Assembly (NCBI GenBank): GCA_020444275.1
Contig: JAHLLG010000002.1
Location: 62,001-126,000 of the forward strand
Length of the DNA stretch: 64,000 nucleotides
Direction: 5' to 3'
Source: Bacteroidota bacterium
GTDB lineage: Bacteria > Bacteroidota > Bacteroidia > Bacteroidales > UBA12077
The notes below the pieces were generated by a model, which saw nothing but the letters and a program-made list of their open reading frames with translations, had not been told where the DNA came from and searched no databases. This document shows positions 35,759 to 44,177 of the stretch, one piece after another. How positions within the stretch are numbered: the first letter of the stretch is position 1; every line of letters begins with the position of its first letter. The position numbers and the translations under genes are program-made.

Positions 35759-35784
35759 AAAAAAGCTGCCTTTTAAGACAGCTT
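35759..35784 (-). terminator. Intrinsic terminator of the C1 peptidase gene
   Basis: On the minus strand AAGCTGTCTT pairs with AAGGCAGCTT (one mismatch) and six T follow. It lies 11 bases past the stop of the peptidase gene. Confidence 0.85.
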
Positions 35785-35794
35785 AGGTATTTTA

Positions 35795-37189
35795 TTATTG
35801 ATCTTCGCTAAACATCGGATCCCAAGGGGGTAATAATGTTGGCTTTTGATCTAACAGTTTGATTGTTGCATCATCCAAGAATTCTTTTTTTACAACAACT
35901 CTGAACATATATTCGTTGAACCATTCATCAGTAAAGGTAAGATATCCATTATGTCCTGCATCATTTCCCCAACTGTTTTCAAATTGCCATTTTACTGGAT
36001 TTTCATTTTGGTCTACATCAACAGCAATTAATGCCATTCCATGAGTAGATCCACTTTCGAAGGTTTTAATTCGTTCTGCTTTATTCATGCCAAATTTCAC
36101 GCCATACAATGATTCGAAATCAAAATTGTCAACATCTGCATACCCGATGTCGTTATTTAATTGTTTTCCTACATCACAAGAAGCATACATTGCCTGATTA
36201 TTTTTGATGCTTTTAATTGCAAACTTCTTAATTTCATCATTAGGTAAATTTAGATAGATCCAGTTGCGACCTTCCATAACATTACGGTCATATTCAATTT
36301 CATACATTTTGTAGTACTCCCTGTTAGGATCGTTCATTAACATAACGTATAGATTGAAATCAATATCTCCTAAAACTTCTTTCATGAAACTGGCAGGAGT
36401 ATAATTTTTCATTTCCGCAATTTCTTCATCCTTATTTACGAATCGATAAGAGAATTCTGCTGGTGGTTCGCCTAAATTCATTGCTAAAATGCGGTAAACA
36501 TCACCTAAAATTTCTATTTTCTTTTGTTCTAATTCCTTATAATCCGCTTTCTGATCAGCCATTTTTCTCAATTCAAGACCGCCTTCTCTTAATTTACGTC
36601 GAACCATTGTAATCATCCAACGAGTATTTTCACTTGAATTGGTTTCCGGCATAATTTCTTTGGGCACTAATCCATATTTTTCGGCCAGGTTGGTAAAAGA
36701 GTTCCAAACGCCACCATCGCCAACCGGACTTTTAAAAAGATACTCAACATATTTATTATCCATGGGTTTATCTGCATACTTGATGTGTGCTTCAAGATTA
36801 AGGTTTGCTTTTTCAAAAATATCCCAGAAGTACAAATAGTTTTGCGAAAACTGAAAATCGGAAAGTTTGTATTTATCAATAACCATTGGTCGAAGAACGT
36901 TCATGCTGGTAAACATCCAACACCTTCCGGAACTTTTTTGGTCTGTGATTCCGGTTACATCTACTTTGTAAGTAAAGTGATGCTCTACTTCACCTAAATT
37001 TTTACGATTTAAGGTAATCTCCTTAACATCATTATTGGTTAGTGCATTGGTTAATGCAATGGTTGAAGGATCGTTGCTGTTGTAGGATTTTTTAATAATT
37101 TGTAGTTGATCATTCGTTATGCTTCCTTTCTGAGCATAGCAGCTAAGACTTAAAATTGCAACAGAGAAAAATAGCAGTAGTCTTTTCAT
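35795..37189 (-). CDS. Exported C1B-family cysteine peptidase (bleomycin hydrolase / aminopeptidase C-like)
   Basis: 464 residues from the ATG at 37189, chosen because the signal peptide MKRLLLFFSVAILSLSCYAQ then starts cleanly. Catalytic residues are visible: Cys in QKSSGRCWMFTSMN (about 85), His in GSTHGMALIAVD and Asn in FENSWGNDAGHNG. PepC/bleomycin hydrolase enzymes are usually cytoplasmic hexamers; this one has a signal peptide, so it should act in the periplasm or outside, probably trimming peptides. Exported versions are known in Bacteroidota. It stands alone with its own terminator. Confidence 0.88.
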   Translation of the reverse strand: MKRLLLFFSVAILSLSCYAQKGSITNDQLQIIKKSYNSNDPSTIALTNALTNNDVKEITLNRKNLGEVEHHFTYKVDVTGITDQKSSGRCWMFTSMNVLRPMVIDKYKLSDFQFSQNYLYFWDIFEKANLNLEAHIKYADKPMDNKYVEYLFKSPVGDGGVWNSFTNLAEKYGLVPKEIMPETNSSENTRWMITMVRRKLREGGLELRKMADQKADYKELEQKKIEILGDVYRILAMNLGEPPAEFSYRFVNKDEEIAEMKNYTPASFMKEVLGDIDFNLYVMLMNDPNREYYKMYEIEYDRNVMEGRNWIYLNLPNDEIKKFAIKSIKNNQAMYASCDVGKQLNNDIGYADVDNFDFESLYGVKFGMNKAERIKTFESGSTHGMALIAVDVDQNENPVKWQFENSWGNDAGHNGYLTFTDEWFNEYMFRVVVKKEFLDDATIKLLDQKPTLLPPWDPMFSEDQ

Positions 37190-37301
37190 GGTTTTTATGT
37201 TTTTGTTATCAATAAATTTAACTATAAACTTAATAAAATTTAGAAAGGATATTATCAAAAAGGTTTAAAGGAATGAAAATTTTGTTTCTACACCAATAAA
37301 T

Positions 37302-37346
37302 AAAAAATCCCCAAGCAACCTGCCTGTCGGCAGACAGGGTTGGGGA
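37302..37346 (-). terminator. Terminator containing a GC-rich palindrome element
   Basis: On the minus strand ATCCCCAAC...GTTGCTTGGGGAT with an inner CCTGTCTGCCGACAGG palindrome and a following TTTTTT tract. It ends the repeat-protein gene at 37385. The same 12-mer CCTGTCTGCCGA recurs at 37728. Confidence 0.8.
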
Positions 37347-37384
37347 TGATAATAAAGAGATTTATTGTACCGTCTCTTACATTT

Positions 37385-37708
37385 TTACTCTTTTTTTTCT
37401 GAATCAGGTTCTAAAGCTTGCTTAAATAGTTTTGGCAAACGCTTTTTATAGGCAATAACAAAAATTCCTACAGAGTAAATGGCAATGTTGAAAAGGCTGA
37501 TTGAAAAAACTCCGACTGAAAAAATTCCAATTGTGAAAATTCCTGCCGAGAACTTACCAGCTGCAAATACACCAAGAGCGAAATCTCCTGCTGCAAAATA
37601 ATTGAATGCAAAATCTCCTGCACTAAACATAGGTTGATAGGTGTAGTTTAAAATAAATCCTGTAATGATTAAAATTGCTGCTAGGATTAAATGCCAATAC
37701 TTTTTCAT
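37385..37708 (-). CDS. Small protein of hydrophobic pentapeptide-like repeats
   Basis: 107 residues, no named family recognised. After one N-terminal membrane segment (LILAAILIITGFIL) comes a run of about eleven five-residue units with Phe or Tyr at every fifth position and mostly Gly at the fourth: FAAGD, FALGV, FAAGK, FSAGI, FTIGI, FSVGV, FSISL, FNIAI, YSVGI. This is the period of pentapeptide-repeat right-handed beta-helices but much more hydrophobic, so it may sit in or on the membrane. The tail is charged (PDSEKKE). Palindromic elements flank the gene on both sides. Confidence 0.7.
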   Translation of the reverse strand: MKKYWHLILAAILIITGFILNYTYQPMFSAGDFAFNYFAAGDFALGVFAAGKFSAGIFTIGIFSVGVFSISLFNIAIYSVGIFVIAYKKRLPKLFKQALEPDSEKKE

Positions 37709-37727
37709 TGTTTTAAATTTTTTAAGA

Positions 37728-37767
37728 CCTGTCTGCCGATTTATCTACCCTCGGCATGACAGGCAGG
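37728..37767. repeat. GC-rich palindromic repeat element
   Basis: CCTGTCTGCCGA and TCGGCATGACAGG form a 12-bp stem with one bulged base, in an otherwise AT-rich region. It shares CCTGTCTGCCGA with the palindrome at 37302-37346, so the two copies bracket one gene. Confidence 0.6.
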
Positions 37768-37788
37768 TTAAACATTTATAATTACTGA

Positions 37789-38589
37789 TTATTTTATTAA
37801 TGTGTTGATTTTCTGTTTAAATTCATCGGTATATTTACTTGCTGATTCAAGGTGTTTCCCTTCATAAATCCATAACCCTTTTGGTTCGGTAGCATTATTA
37901 TATACAGTTTCACCTTGTGTAAATGGAACAGAGGTATCCTCTTTGCTGTGAATAAACAGTTTAGGAAGATTTTTAATTTCTTTAATAACTTCTTTGGCCG
38001 AATAAGGAGAAGTAACGTATTGTTTAATCATCGCTTTTTGTTCTTCAGGAACAGAAAGCAAAGCCATATCGGTAAATGAACTTATGGTTCCGTCAAGAAT
38101 TAATCCTGAAATTTTATCCTGATTATCTTTTGCAATTTTTGTTGCGATTTGAGTTCCCATGGATGCGCCATAAACTATAATTGGTAGATTTTTAAACTCT
38201 TCCTTTTTGATCATCTCATTAAAAATGAATTGAGCATCGTTGGCAATGTTCAGATGTGTTGGTTTTCCGGTTGATCGTCCATATCCTCTGAAATCGACTG
38301 CAAAAACCTGGTAGTTAGCTTTAACCATTGGTTCTATTAAAGAGGTATACATAGAAATGTTTCCACCCGCACCGTGATAAAACAGGATAGTAGCTTTTGG
38401 AGTTTTCTCTGGTTTAAAAAGAACCGTGTTTAATGTATCATCATCAATGGTAAAGTTGTACTCGTTAAATTCTAAGTTTTCTATTGTATTCCATTCTTTG
38501 GAAGGATAATAGAACTTATCATCATATTGTGCCTTAGAAATTAAAATTGTACTTGCGCTGATTAAAATTGTTAAAATAACTTGTTTCAT
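37789..38589 (-). CDS. Exported alpha/beta hydrolase
   Basis: 266 residues. A signal peptide (1-20, ending ISKAQ) is followed by an alpha/beta hydrolase fold: FYHGAGGN oxyanion loop, FRGYGRSTG, nucleophile elbow GASMGT (Ser about 144), Asp in HSKEDTSVPF and His in EGKHLESA. The order and size match the BAAT/Hydrolase_4 group, which includes esterases, lipases and peptidases. The substrate is unknown. It is probably periplasmic. It is the only gene between a palindromic repeat and the LytTR regulator, both in the same direction. Confidence 0.85.
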   Translation of the reverse strand: MKQVILTILISASTILISKAQYDDKFYYPSKEWNTIENLEFNEYNFTIDDDTLNTVLFKPEKTPKATILFYHGAGGNISMYTSLIEPMVKANYQVFAVDFRGYGRSTGKPTHLNIANDAQFIFNEMIKKEEFKNLPIIVYGASMGTQIATKIAKDNQDKISGLILDGTISSFTDMALLSVPEEQKAMIKQYVTSPYSAKEVIKEIKNLPKLFIHSKEDTSVPFTQGETVYNNATEPKGLWIYEGKHLESASKYTDEFKQKINTLIK

Positions 38590-38820
38590 TTTTAATTGAT
38601 TTTAGAATTTGTAATTGCTTGTTCGACGACGCAAGAATATATCGAAAATATGACCTGCCAATAGATCTGGGATATTTGACAAGCTTTTGTGATGTATGAA
38701 TAGGTTGTGGTATGAAATACTAAAAAGGGTGATGAAATACAAAAAAGAATACAGACAATAAATGAACTTTTTTTAGATCATTTGTTCTGATTATTCAAAC
38801 TTAAATAGTGGAGAAAGTAA

Positions 38821-39690
38821 TTATACCAGATTTGAGATTTTGTTTTTTATCGTCTCAACATAACCTCTTGAAACAGGCACTTCAGATTCGCAGTTTTTGA
38901 GCTCTAAACGCAAGCCTTGCGAATTTCCTTTTGCATTTATAACCTTTTCAATGTTAACTATAAATGCTCTGTGGCACTGAAGTACTTCGGGAATATCTTC
39001 AAAAAAATTCAAACTATTTTTTATGGTGTTTCTTAAGGTTTTACGAACATCTTTATCATTCTCCAGATAATGAACTTCAATATAGTTACCAGATGATTCT
39101 ATAAACAGAAAGTCACTGATATCAACCTCAATAAAATCTTTCAAATTATCAGCAAATATTTTAATTTTCTGATTAATATGTGTTTCGGTGCTTTCTTTTG
39201 CTAATTTCTTATTCACATCATTGGCCGAGTGTGAATGTTTTTTTGAAAGATATTTTTGTTTTGAAACAATCAGAACTGTTATTGGAATAATCGCAACAGT
39301 CAAGGTAATAACCTGAAAGCTAATATAAAATTTCAAGCCAACTTCGAAATAAAAACCAAAAACAATAGAAGTATATAAAGCATTTCCTAAACCTATAGTA
39401 AATATTACCCAGGTTAAGGAAACAAATTCTTTCCATATTTTCCAGTTGCGATCATCATAGAAACTCTTAAAAATATTTTCAAGAATAATCATATCAAAAA
39501 CCAAGATGAAAAAAGTTACTAATCCATATCCTGATAGAACTATGAATTTATTACTGCTTTTATAAAGATTTATATCAAATGGTTGGAATATCATTAAGAA
39601 TATAGCCACAAATAGGCTAATGGAAATAATGATTTTCCACTTATTTTCTGCTTTTGGGAATGGTTGGTTAAGATATTTTCTAAGGTTCAT
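38821..39690 (-). CDS. Membrane-bound LytTR-type transcription regulator
   Basis: 289 residues from the ATG at 39690. The first half has four membrane segments (for example IIISISLFVAIFLMIFQPF and GLVTFFILVFDMIILENIF); the C-terminal 100 residues are a LytTR DNA-binding domain (FLFIESSGNYIEVHY, LQCHRAFIVNIEKV, LELKNCESEVPVSRGYV). There is no receiver domain, so the membrane part is probably the sensor. Bacteroidota often place such regulators next to FtsX-like permeases, as here with the gene upstream. Its targets are unknown. Confidence 0.85.
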   Translation of the reverse strand: MNLRKYLNQPFPKAENKWKIIISISLFVAIFLMIFQPFDINLYKSSNKFIVLSGYGLVTFFILVFDMIILENIFKSFYDDRNWKIWKEFVSLTWVIFTIGLGNALYTSIVFGFYFEVGLKFYISFQVITLTVAIIPITVLIVSKQKYLSKKHSHSANDVNKKLAKESTETHINQKIKIFADNLKDFIEVDISDFLFIESSGNYIEVHYLENDKDVRKTLRNTIKNSLNFFEDIPEVLQCHRAFIVNIEKVINAKGNSQGLRLELKNCESEVPVSRGYVETIKNKISNLV

Positions 39691-39743
39691 TTTTATTATT
39701 CTTGTTGGTGTGAAGATACTAATTTGAGTTTTTACAACAAAAA

Positions 39744-39776
39744 GAAAGTCCGCTAACAATGTTAACGGACCTTTTG
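39744..39776 (-). terminator. Intrinsic terminator of the FtsX-type permease gene
   Basis: On the minus strand AAAGGTCCGTTAAC pairs with GTTAGCGGACTTT around ATT, followed by a T-rich tract. It separates the permease from the LytTR gene. Confidence 0.8.
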
Positions 39777-39795
39777 TATTAAATTAAAATAGAAA

Positions 39796-42204
39796 CTATT
39801 CGTAACGCAATGAATTTGCCGGATTATCTCTGGCAGCTTTTGCCGATTGATAAATTACAGTGATGATACTAAAAACTGAAATTACAACGATAGGTATAAT
39901 AAATATCCATGCCGTAAGTTCCATTCGGTTGGCAAAATTATCGAGCCATTTATTTAATGCATAGTAAATTATAGGAATTGCAAGGATAAATGAAAGAGCT
40001 AGTAACAGGATATAGTTTTTGGTTAGTAAAACCAGTATTTTATGAATGCTGGCACCAAGAACTTTTCTAATTCCAATTTCTTTTTTCCGTTGTGCTGCCG
40101 AAAAGGCAGATAAACTTAAAATTCCCAACGATGTTATAAAAAGTGCAACAACAGAAAACACTCCAAAAACTTCACCAAATCGTACTTCTGATTTGTACTG
40201 GTTCTTGTAAAAATCTTCCAGATAAAAATAATCAAATGGATTCCCCGGGAAGAATTTAGTATATTGACTTCTAATAGTTTCTTGAATTTCTTTCAGGTTA
40301 TCTGTATTAGAAAGCTTAACAGAGAAGTATCCATTAAATCGTTGAGCTAATCTAAATATCTGTGGTTCAAAATCTAATCGTGGCGATTCCTGATGGAAAT
40401 TTTCGATTACTCCAACAACAGTATTTTCTCCACGAAGGTATATTTTTTCATTTATGGCATCTTCTGGTTTCTCGAATCCTAATAACTCAGATGCAGCAAG
40501 ATTGATAATAACAGAATTTCCGTCTGCATTATAATCATCTTTAAAATTCCGACCTGCAATAAAGATATTTGAATATACATTGGTAAAGTTGTGGTCAACT
40601 TCCGTTACCCTGTAATTCTTACCTGCAGTTGGTTCGTCACTAACCCTTCGTACTCCTCCACGATTAAACATGTTGTGCATTCCGGGAATAACCGATGAAT
40701 AAGAAACGTTCTTAACAAAAGGATATTTCTGAAGCTCTTCTTTGAACGCTTTACGTTGGTTAATAATATCATGATCGCCTACTCTGGGTGTTTCTATTAC
40801 TAAAATGTCAGATTTGTTTAATCCAACTTCTTTTGATTTTAAAAATTGTAGTTGCTGGAAAACAGCGATAGTTCCTGCAATTAGTATGGTGGCCATAAAA
40901 AACTGAAAAACTACTAGTGCTTTACGAAGAAATACGGCTCGTTTCGATCCTGTAAATCCTGAACGTAAGGTGGCTACAATTTTTTTGGAAAGAATTCCCC
41001 AGATTGGATATGATCCTGCCAGAACAGTACCTACAAAAAATATAATACCTATAGTTTGCCATAGCCAAATTTTACTCCAAACCGGATAATTCATCGGAAC
41101 ATCTGTTAAACGTGAAAACATGGGATAGAGGGCTTCCATAAGACCAAAAGCAATAAGCAAGGCAATCAAATTAATTAACAGCGACTCAAGCAAAAACTGT
41201 TTAATTAATTGTCTGGATGTTCCGCCCAAAACTTTTCGTAAACTTATTTCCGATGATCTTTTAATGGAGCTTATGGTTAAGAGGTTAACAAAATTTATCC
41301 AGGCTATTAAAATGATAAACCAGGAAATGATATTCAAAAAGATTACAGAATTTTTATTTCCGTTTGCTTTAAATTCATGCATATAATGCGATGTGAGGTG
41401 AATATCAGGAACAGGTTGAAGTTTATAACCGATTTTTAGTTTATAGGTTTCCATAAATTCACCCAGTTCTTCTTCAATTAAATTTTCTATTTTTTCGTTT
41501 ACCTTATGATAATCGGCACTTTCATCAAGTCGTGCATAGGTGTAAAAGCCGCTAAACATCCATCCGTAGAGTTTTAATCGTTCACCCAGTTGATTTTCTA
41601 AATTTATATATGAAAGAAGAAAGTCTGCATCATAATGCATATTCGAAGGTTTGTTTTTAAAAATTCCAACGATTTTGAACTCATCTGTTCCATTAAGCCT
41701 TAATGTTTTTCCCAGAGCGTTTTCTTTTCCAAAATACTTTCTAGCTGCTTTTTCCGATAAGAGCATCGTGTTTGGTTCATAAAGTAAACTATCGTCAGAC
41801 TGTTCCAAAATTTCGTAAGATAAAAGTTCCAGAAAGTTGGGTTCTGCCCACAACATTTTATCTTCTCTAAATGAAATATTATTTTTTGATAATACACCTT
41901 CTAATTTATTTGCTCTGGCAAAACTTTTTACCTCCGGAAATTTTTCTGTTATGGCAGGCCCTACATTAGGACTTGCTGATGCAAACTGAACCTTTTCACC
42001 GGTTTCTGATACTCGCTCATAAAGTACACGATAAAGCTGATCAACATGTTCTATATCCTGATCGTATTCCTTTTCATAATTAACATAAATTGTTATAAGC
42101 AAACATGAAGCAATCCCAATGGAAAGGCCAACAATGTTAATAACCGAAAAGAGTTTATTCTTCAATAAGTTTCTGAATGCTGTTATAAAGTAATTTTTTA
42201 TCAT
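39796..42204 (-). CDS. FtsX/MacB-type ABC transporter permease, double-module form
   Basis: 802 residues from ATG 42204 (the longer frame begins with a non-ATG codon). Order: membrane segment (LFSVINIVGLSIGIASCLL), large MacB_PCD periplasmic domain, three membrane segments with SSIKRSSEISLRKVLGGTSRQLI, a second segment (FLRKALVVFQFFMATILIAG), a second periplasmic domain, and a final three-segment unit with RKKEIGIRKVLGASIHKIL. The two RKVLG motifs are cytoplasmic coupling sites for an ATPase, which is not encoded nearby. Such 800-residue permeases are abundant in Bacteroidota; many export lipoproteins or peptides. The last part, ANSLRYE, is typical. Confidence 0.88.
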   Translation of the reverse strand: MIKNYFITAFRNLLKNKLFSVINIVGLSIGIASCLLITIYVNYEKEYDQDIEHVDQLYRVLYERVSETGEKVQFASASPNVGPAITEKFPEVKSFARANKLEGVLSKNNISFREDKMLWAEPNFLELLSYEILEQSDDSLLYEPNTMLLSEKAARKYFGKENALGKTLRLNGTDEFKIVGIFKNKPSNMHYDADFLLSYINLENQLGERLKLYGWMFSGFYTYARLDESADYHKVNEKIENLIEEELGEFMETYKLKIGYKLQPVPDIHLTSHYMHEFKANGNKNSVIFLNIISWFIILIAWINFVNLLTISSIKRSSEISLRKVLGGTSRQLIKQFLLESLLINLIALLIAFGLMEALYPMFSRLTDVPMNYPVWSKIWLWQTIGIIFFVGTVLAGSYPIWGILSKKIVATLRSGFTGSKRAVFLRKALVVFQFFMATILIAGTIAVFQQLQFLKSKEVGLNKSDILVIETPRVGDHDIINQRKAFKEELQKYPFVKNVSYSSVIPGMHNMFNRGGVRRVSDEPTAGKNYRVTEVDHNFTNVYSNIFIAGRNFKDDYNADGNSVIINLAASELLGFEKPEDAINEKIYLRGENTVVGVIENFHQESPRLDFEPQIFRLAQRFNGYFSVKLSNTDNLKEIQETIRSQYTKFFPGNPFDYFYLEDFYKNQYKSEVRFGEVFGVFSVVALFITSLGILSLSAFSAAQRKKEIGIRKVLGASIHKILVLLTKNYILLLALSFILAIPIIYYALNKWLDNFANRMELTAWIFIIPIVVISVFSIITVIYQSAKAARDNPANSLRYE

Positions 42205-42431
42205 AATGTAATTGTATTTAGATTTTTTTAACGCCAATCAAATAATAAGCCAACAACTTTAATTGTTTGTTGTACAGCTTTTTGTTGGGTTTTACAGGTT
42301 AGGTTTTTTGTAACGAAAGTGAACAGTATCGTTCGTTTTTGTGAATTAAATAACAATCGTTATGAGAGGTTAGATGGTATGAAATGAAAGAGGTTTAATT
42401 GTATATTATTTTTTAATCGTCAAATTTTTTC

Positions 42432-42470
42432 AAAAAAATCCCGGGCTTGACTTAAGTCTGGCCTGGGATT
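42432..42470 (-). terminator. Intrinsic terminator of the C69 peptidase gene
   Basis: On the minus strand AATCCCAGGC pairs with GCCCGGGATT around an inner GACTTAAGTC palindrome, followed by seven T. The remainder of 42205-42490 shows no gene. Confidence 0.88.
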
Positions 42471-42490
42471 GAACTAATGTAGAATGCTAT

Positions 42491-44131
42491 TTACTCGTGA
42501 TTATTCGTATAATCCGTAATAATCTGATTTCTTAGATTCAGAAACATTTGGGTAACATCTTGCATTAAACCATTTGAATAATTGGTTAAATACTCCTGCG
42601 CTTTTTCAGGATCTTTTTTGTAAAGTTTTAATGCTTCCTGCTCAATTTTTTCCTGATTCTCAAACATTTTTGCTTCAAATGGAGTCCGCACTTCTCTCAC
42701 ATCCTCAGCTATAGGTTGAAACTTTAAGTTTGCCAAGTTATCCACAAAATCGATTGCCCAGCGAGCTGATTCCTCGCTATATTTGTTTGGATCATAAGTT
42801 TGATAGGATTCATGCGTAGATAAGTTTCCAGCGTAAATAGGAACATATGGACTAAAGTAAGGATTATCCAAATATACCCAATACACTCCGCCAATCTCGT
42901 TAGGTAACCAATCTCTTAACTGTAATACCATTCCATAATGTCCTCTGTGACGCGCTACCGGACGACGATAGGTAATATTTAAGAGCTTTCTTAAATCGCT
43001 GCCTGGGAATGGAGTAGCTAAAGGACTTTTTTCATATCCACCTTTTCCATCAGGAACTAACCAGTTAGGATCATAGGTCATATCATAAATAGTTCCTTCA
43101 TACGTTGAGCGTTGAAAAGCAATTACATCCTGAACGGAGATTTTTTTCTCAGGTTTAACCGAGAAAGGATAAATCGATAATGGCTCAACGTACTGAAAAT
43201 AGGGCTGAATTCCTTTGTAAGGATTTCCTTCGGGAAAACGGTTTGGCCATTCTCTTAAATTGGGAACGAAGGTTTGGTGGAACAACCAAAATCGGCTTGT
43301 AGCATATTCAACCGATACATCAGGCGCATATGTTTTTTGCCAGATAAACGGTTCACCTGAATTTGGATCGTACCAACCGCGGTCAATAGCTTCTTGCATA
43401 TAATTTTCCGAAACCATGAAATTAAGAGTATCATCAGCATCAATCTCTTTTATGATACTCCAGTTGGGAATCATGGTTGCTTCATCTTCTGGTAATCGCT
43501 GCGCTGCCCAAATAGCTCCTGGTTTTCCACTTTCAGGATTCCAGCCTTTTCCTACACCAAAAACTTCAAAAACCCATATTTCTTCAGTATCTGCAATTAC
43601 TAGTGTTTCTGAACCATCGCCACTGGATGGAATAAAACCATAGGTAGTCATTAAATCGCCAATAAACTGAACTGCTTTACGCGCATTTTTATATCGTTGT
43701 AAAGCAAAAATCTGAGCTTGCTCAATTGTCATGATTTGTTTTCCTTCACCTTTCATGCAAATTAACTCTTTGCGTTGAGCAGTAGTGCTTTCTGCAATTC
43801 CTAACTGGTGTTCATTAACATGAGAATATGCCGATTGAAAGTATTTATATGTTTTTTCAACCTGAGGAATATATCCTAAAATTTCTCCATCGTTATTAAG
43901 TGGGAGTGAAGCGTCTTGTATTCCCCAGTAAACCGGTGCTTTTTCTCCGGGCTTAAAGGTTTGCGCCGGAACCACAAATATTCTGGAATCTGGTCCTGTA
44001 TCGGTATGTGAAATAATAATTGAACCGTCGGCCGTAGCTTTTTTACCCACTGCAATTACAGTGCAGGCCATTAAGTTTAACTGATATCCTAATATTAAAA
44101 TAATGAGAATTGATAATGATTTTTTTAACAT
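42491..44131 (-). CDS. C69-family dipeptidase (PepD/U34-like), exported
   Basis: 546 residues. The N-terminal signal ends just before Cys23 (LNLMA then CTVIAVGKKAT), which would become the N-terminal nucleophile of the mature enzyme, as in all C69/Ntn-hydrolase peptidases. DGSIIISHTDTGPDSR, the HVNEHQLGIAEST loop and ETLVIADTEEIWVFEVFG are family signatures. It splits dipeptides, probably in the periplasm. It starts 46 bases after hypD on the same strand and may share its transcript, which would fit collagen- or proline-peptide use, but this is inference. A terminator follows. Confidence 0.9.
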   Translation of the reverse strand: MLKKSLSILIILILGYQLNLMACTVIAVGKKATADGSIIISHTDTGPDSRIFVVPAQTFKPGEKAPVYWGIQDASLPLNNDGEILGYIPQVEKTYKYFQSAYSHVNEHQLGIAESTTAQRKELICMKGEGKQIMTIEQAQIFALQRYKNARKAVQFIGDLMTTYGFIPSSGDGSETLVIADTEEIWVFEVFGVGKGWNPESGKPGAIWAAQRLPEDEATMIPNWSIIKEIDADDTLNFMVSENYMQEAIDRGWYDPNSGEPFIWQKTYAPDVSVEYATSRFWLFHQTFVPNLREWPNRFPEGNPYKGIQPYFQYVEPLSIYPFSVKPEKKISVQDVIAFQRSTYEGTIYDMTYDPNWLVPDGKGGYEKSPLATPFPGSDLRKLLNITYRRPVARHRGHYGMVLQLRDWLPNEIGGVYWVYLDNPYFSPYVPIYAGNLSTHESYQTYDPNKYSEESARWAIDFVDNLANLKFQPIAEDVREVRTPFEAKMFENQEKIEQEALKLYKKDPEKAQEYLTNYSNGLMQDVTQMFLNLRNQIITDYTNNHE

Positions 44132-44177
44132 AATGAATCTATTTATTTAATAATTAATTTCTTTTGCCGGCAAGATA

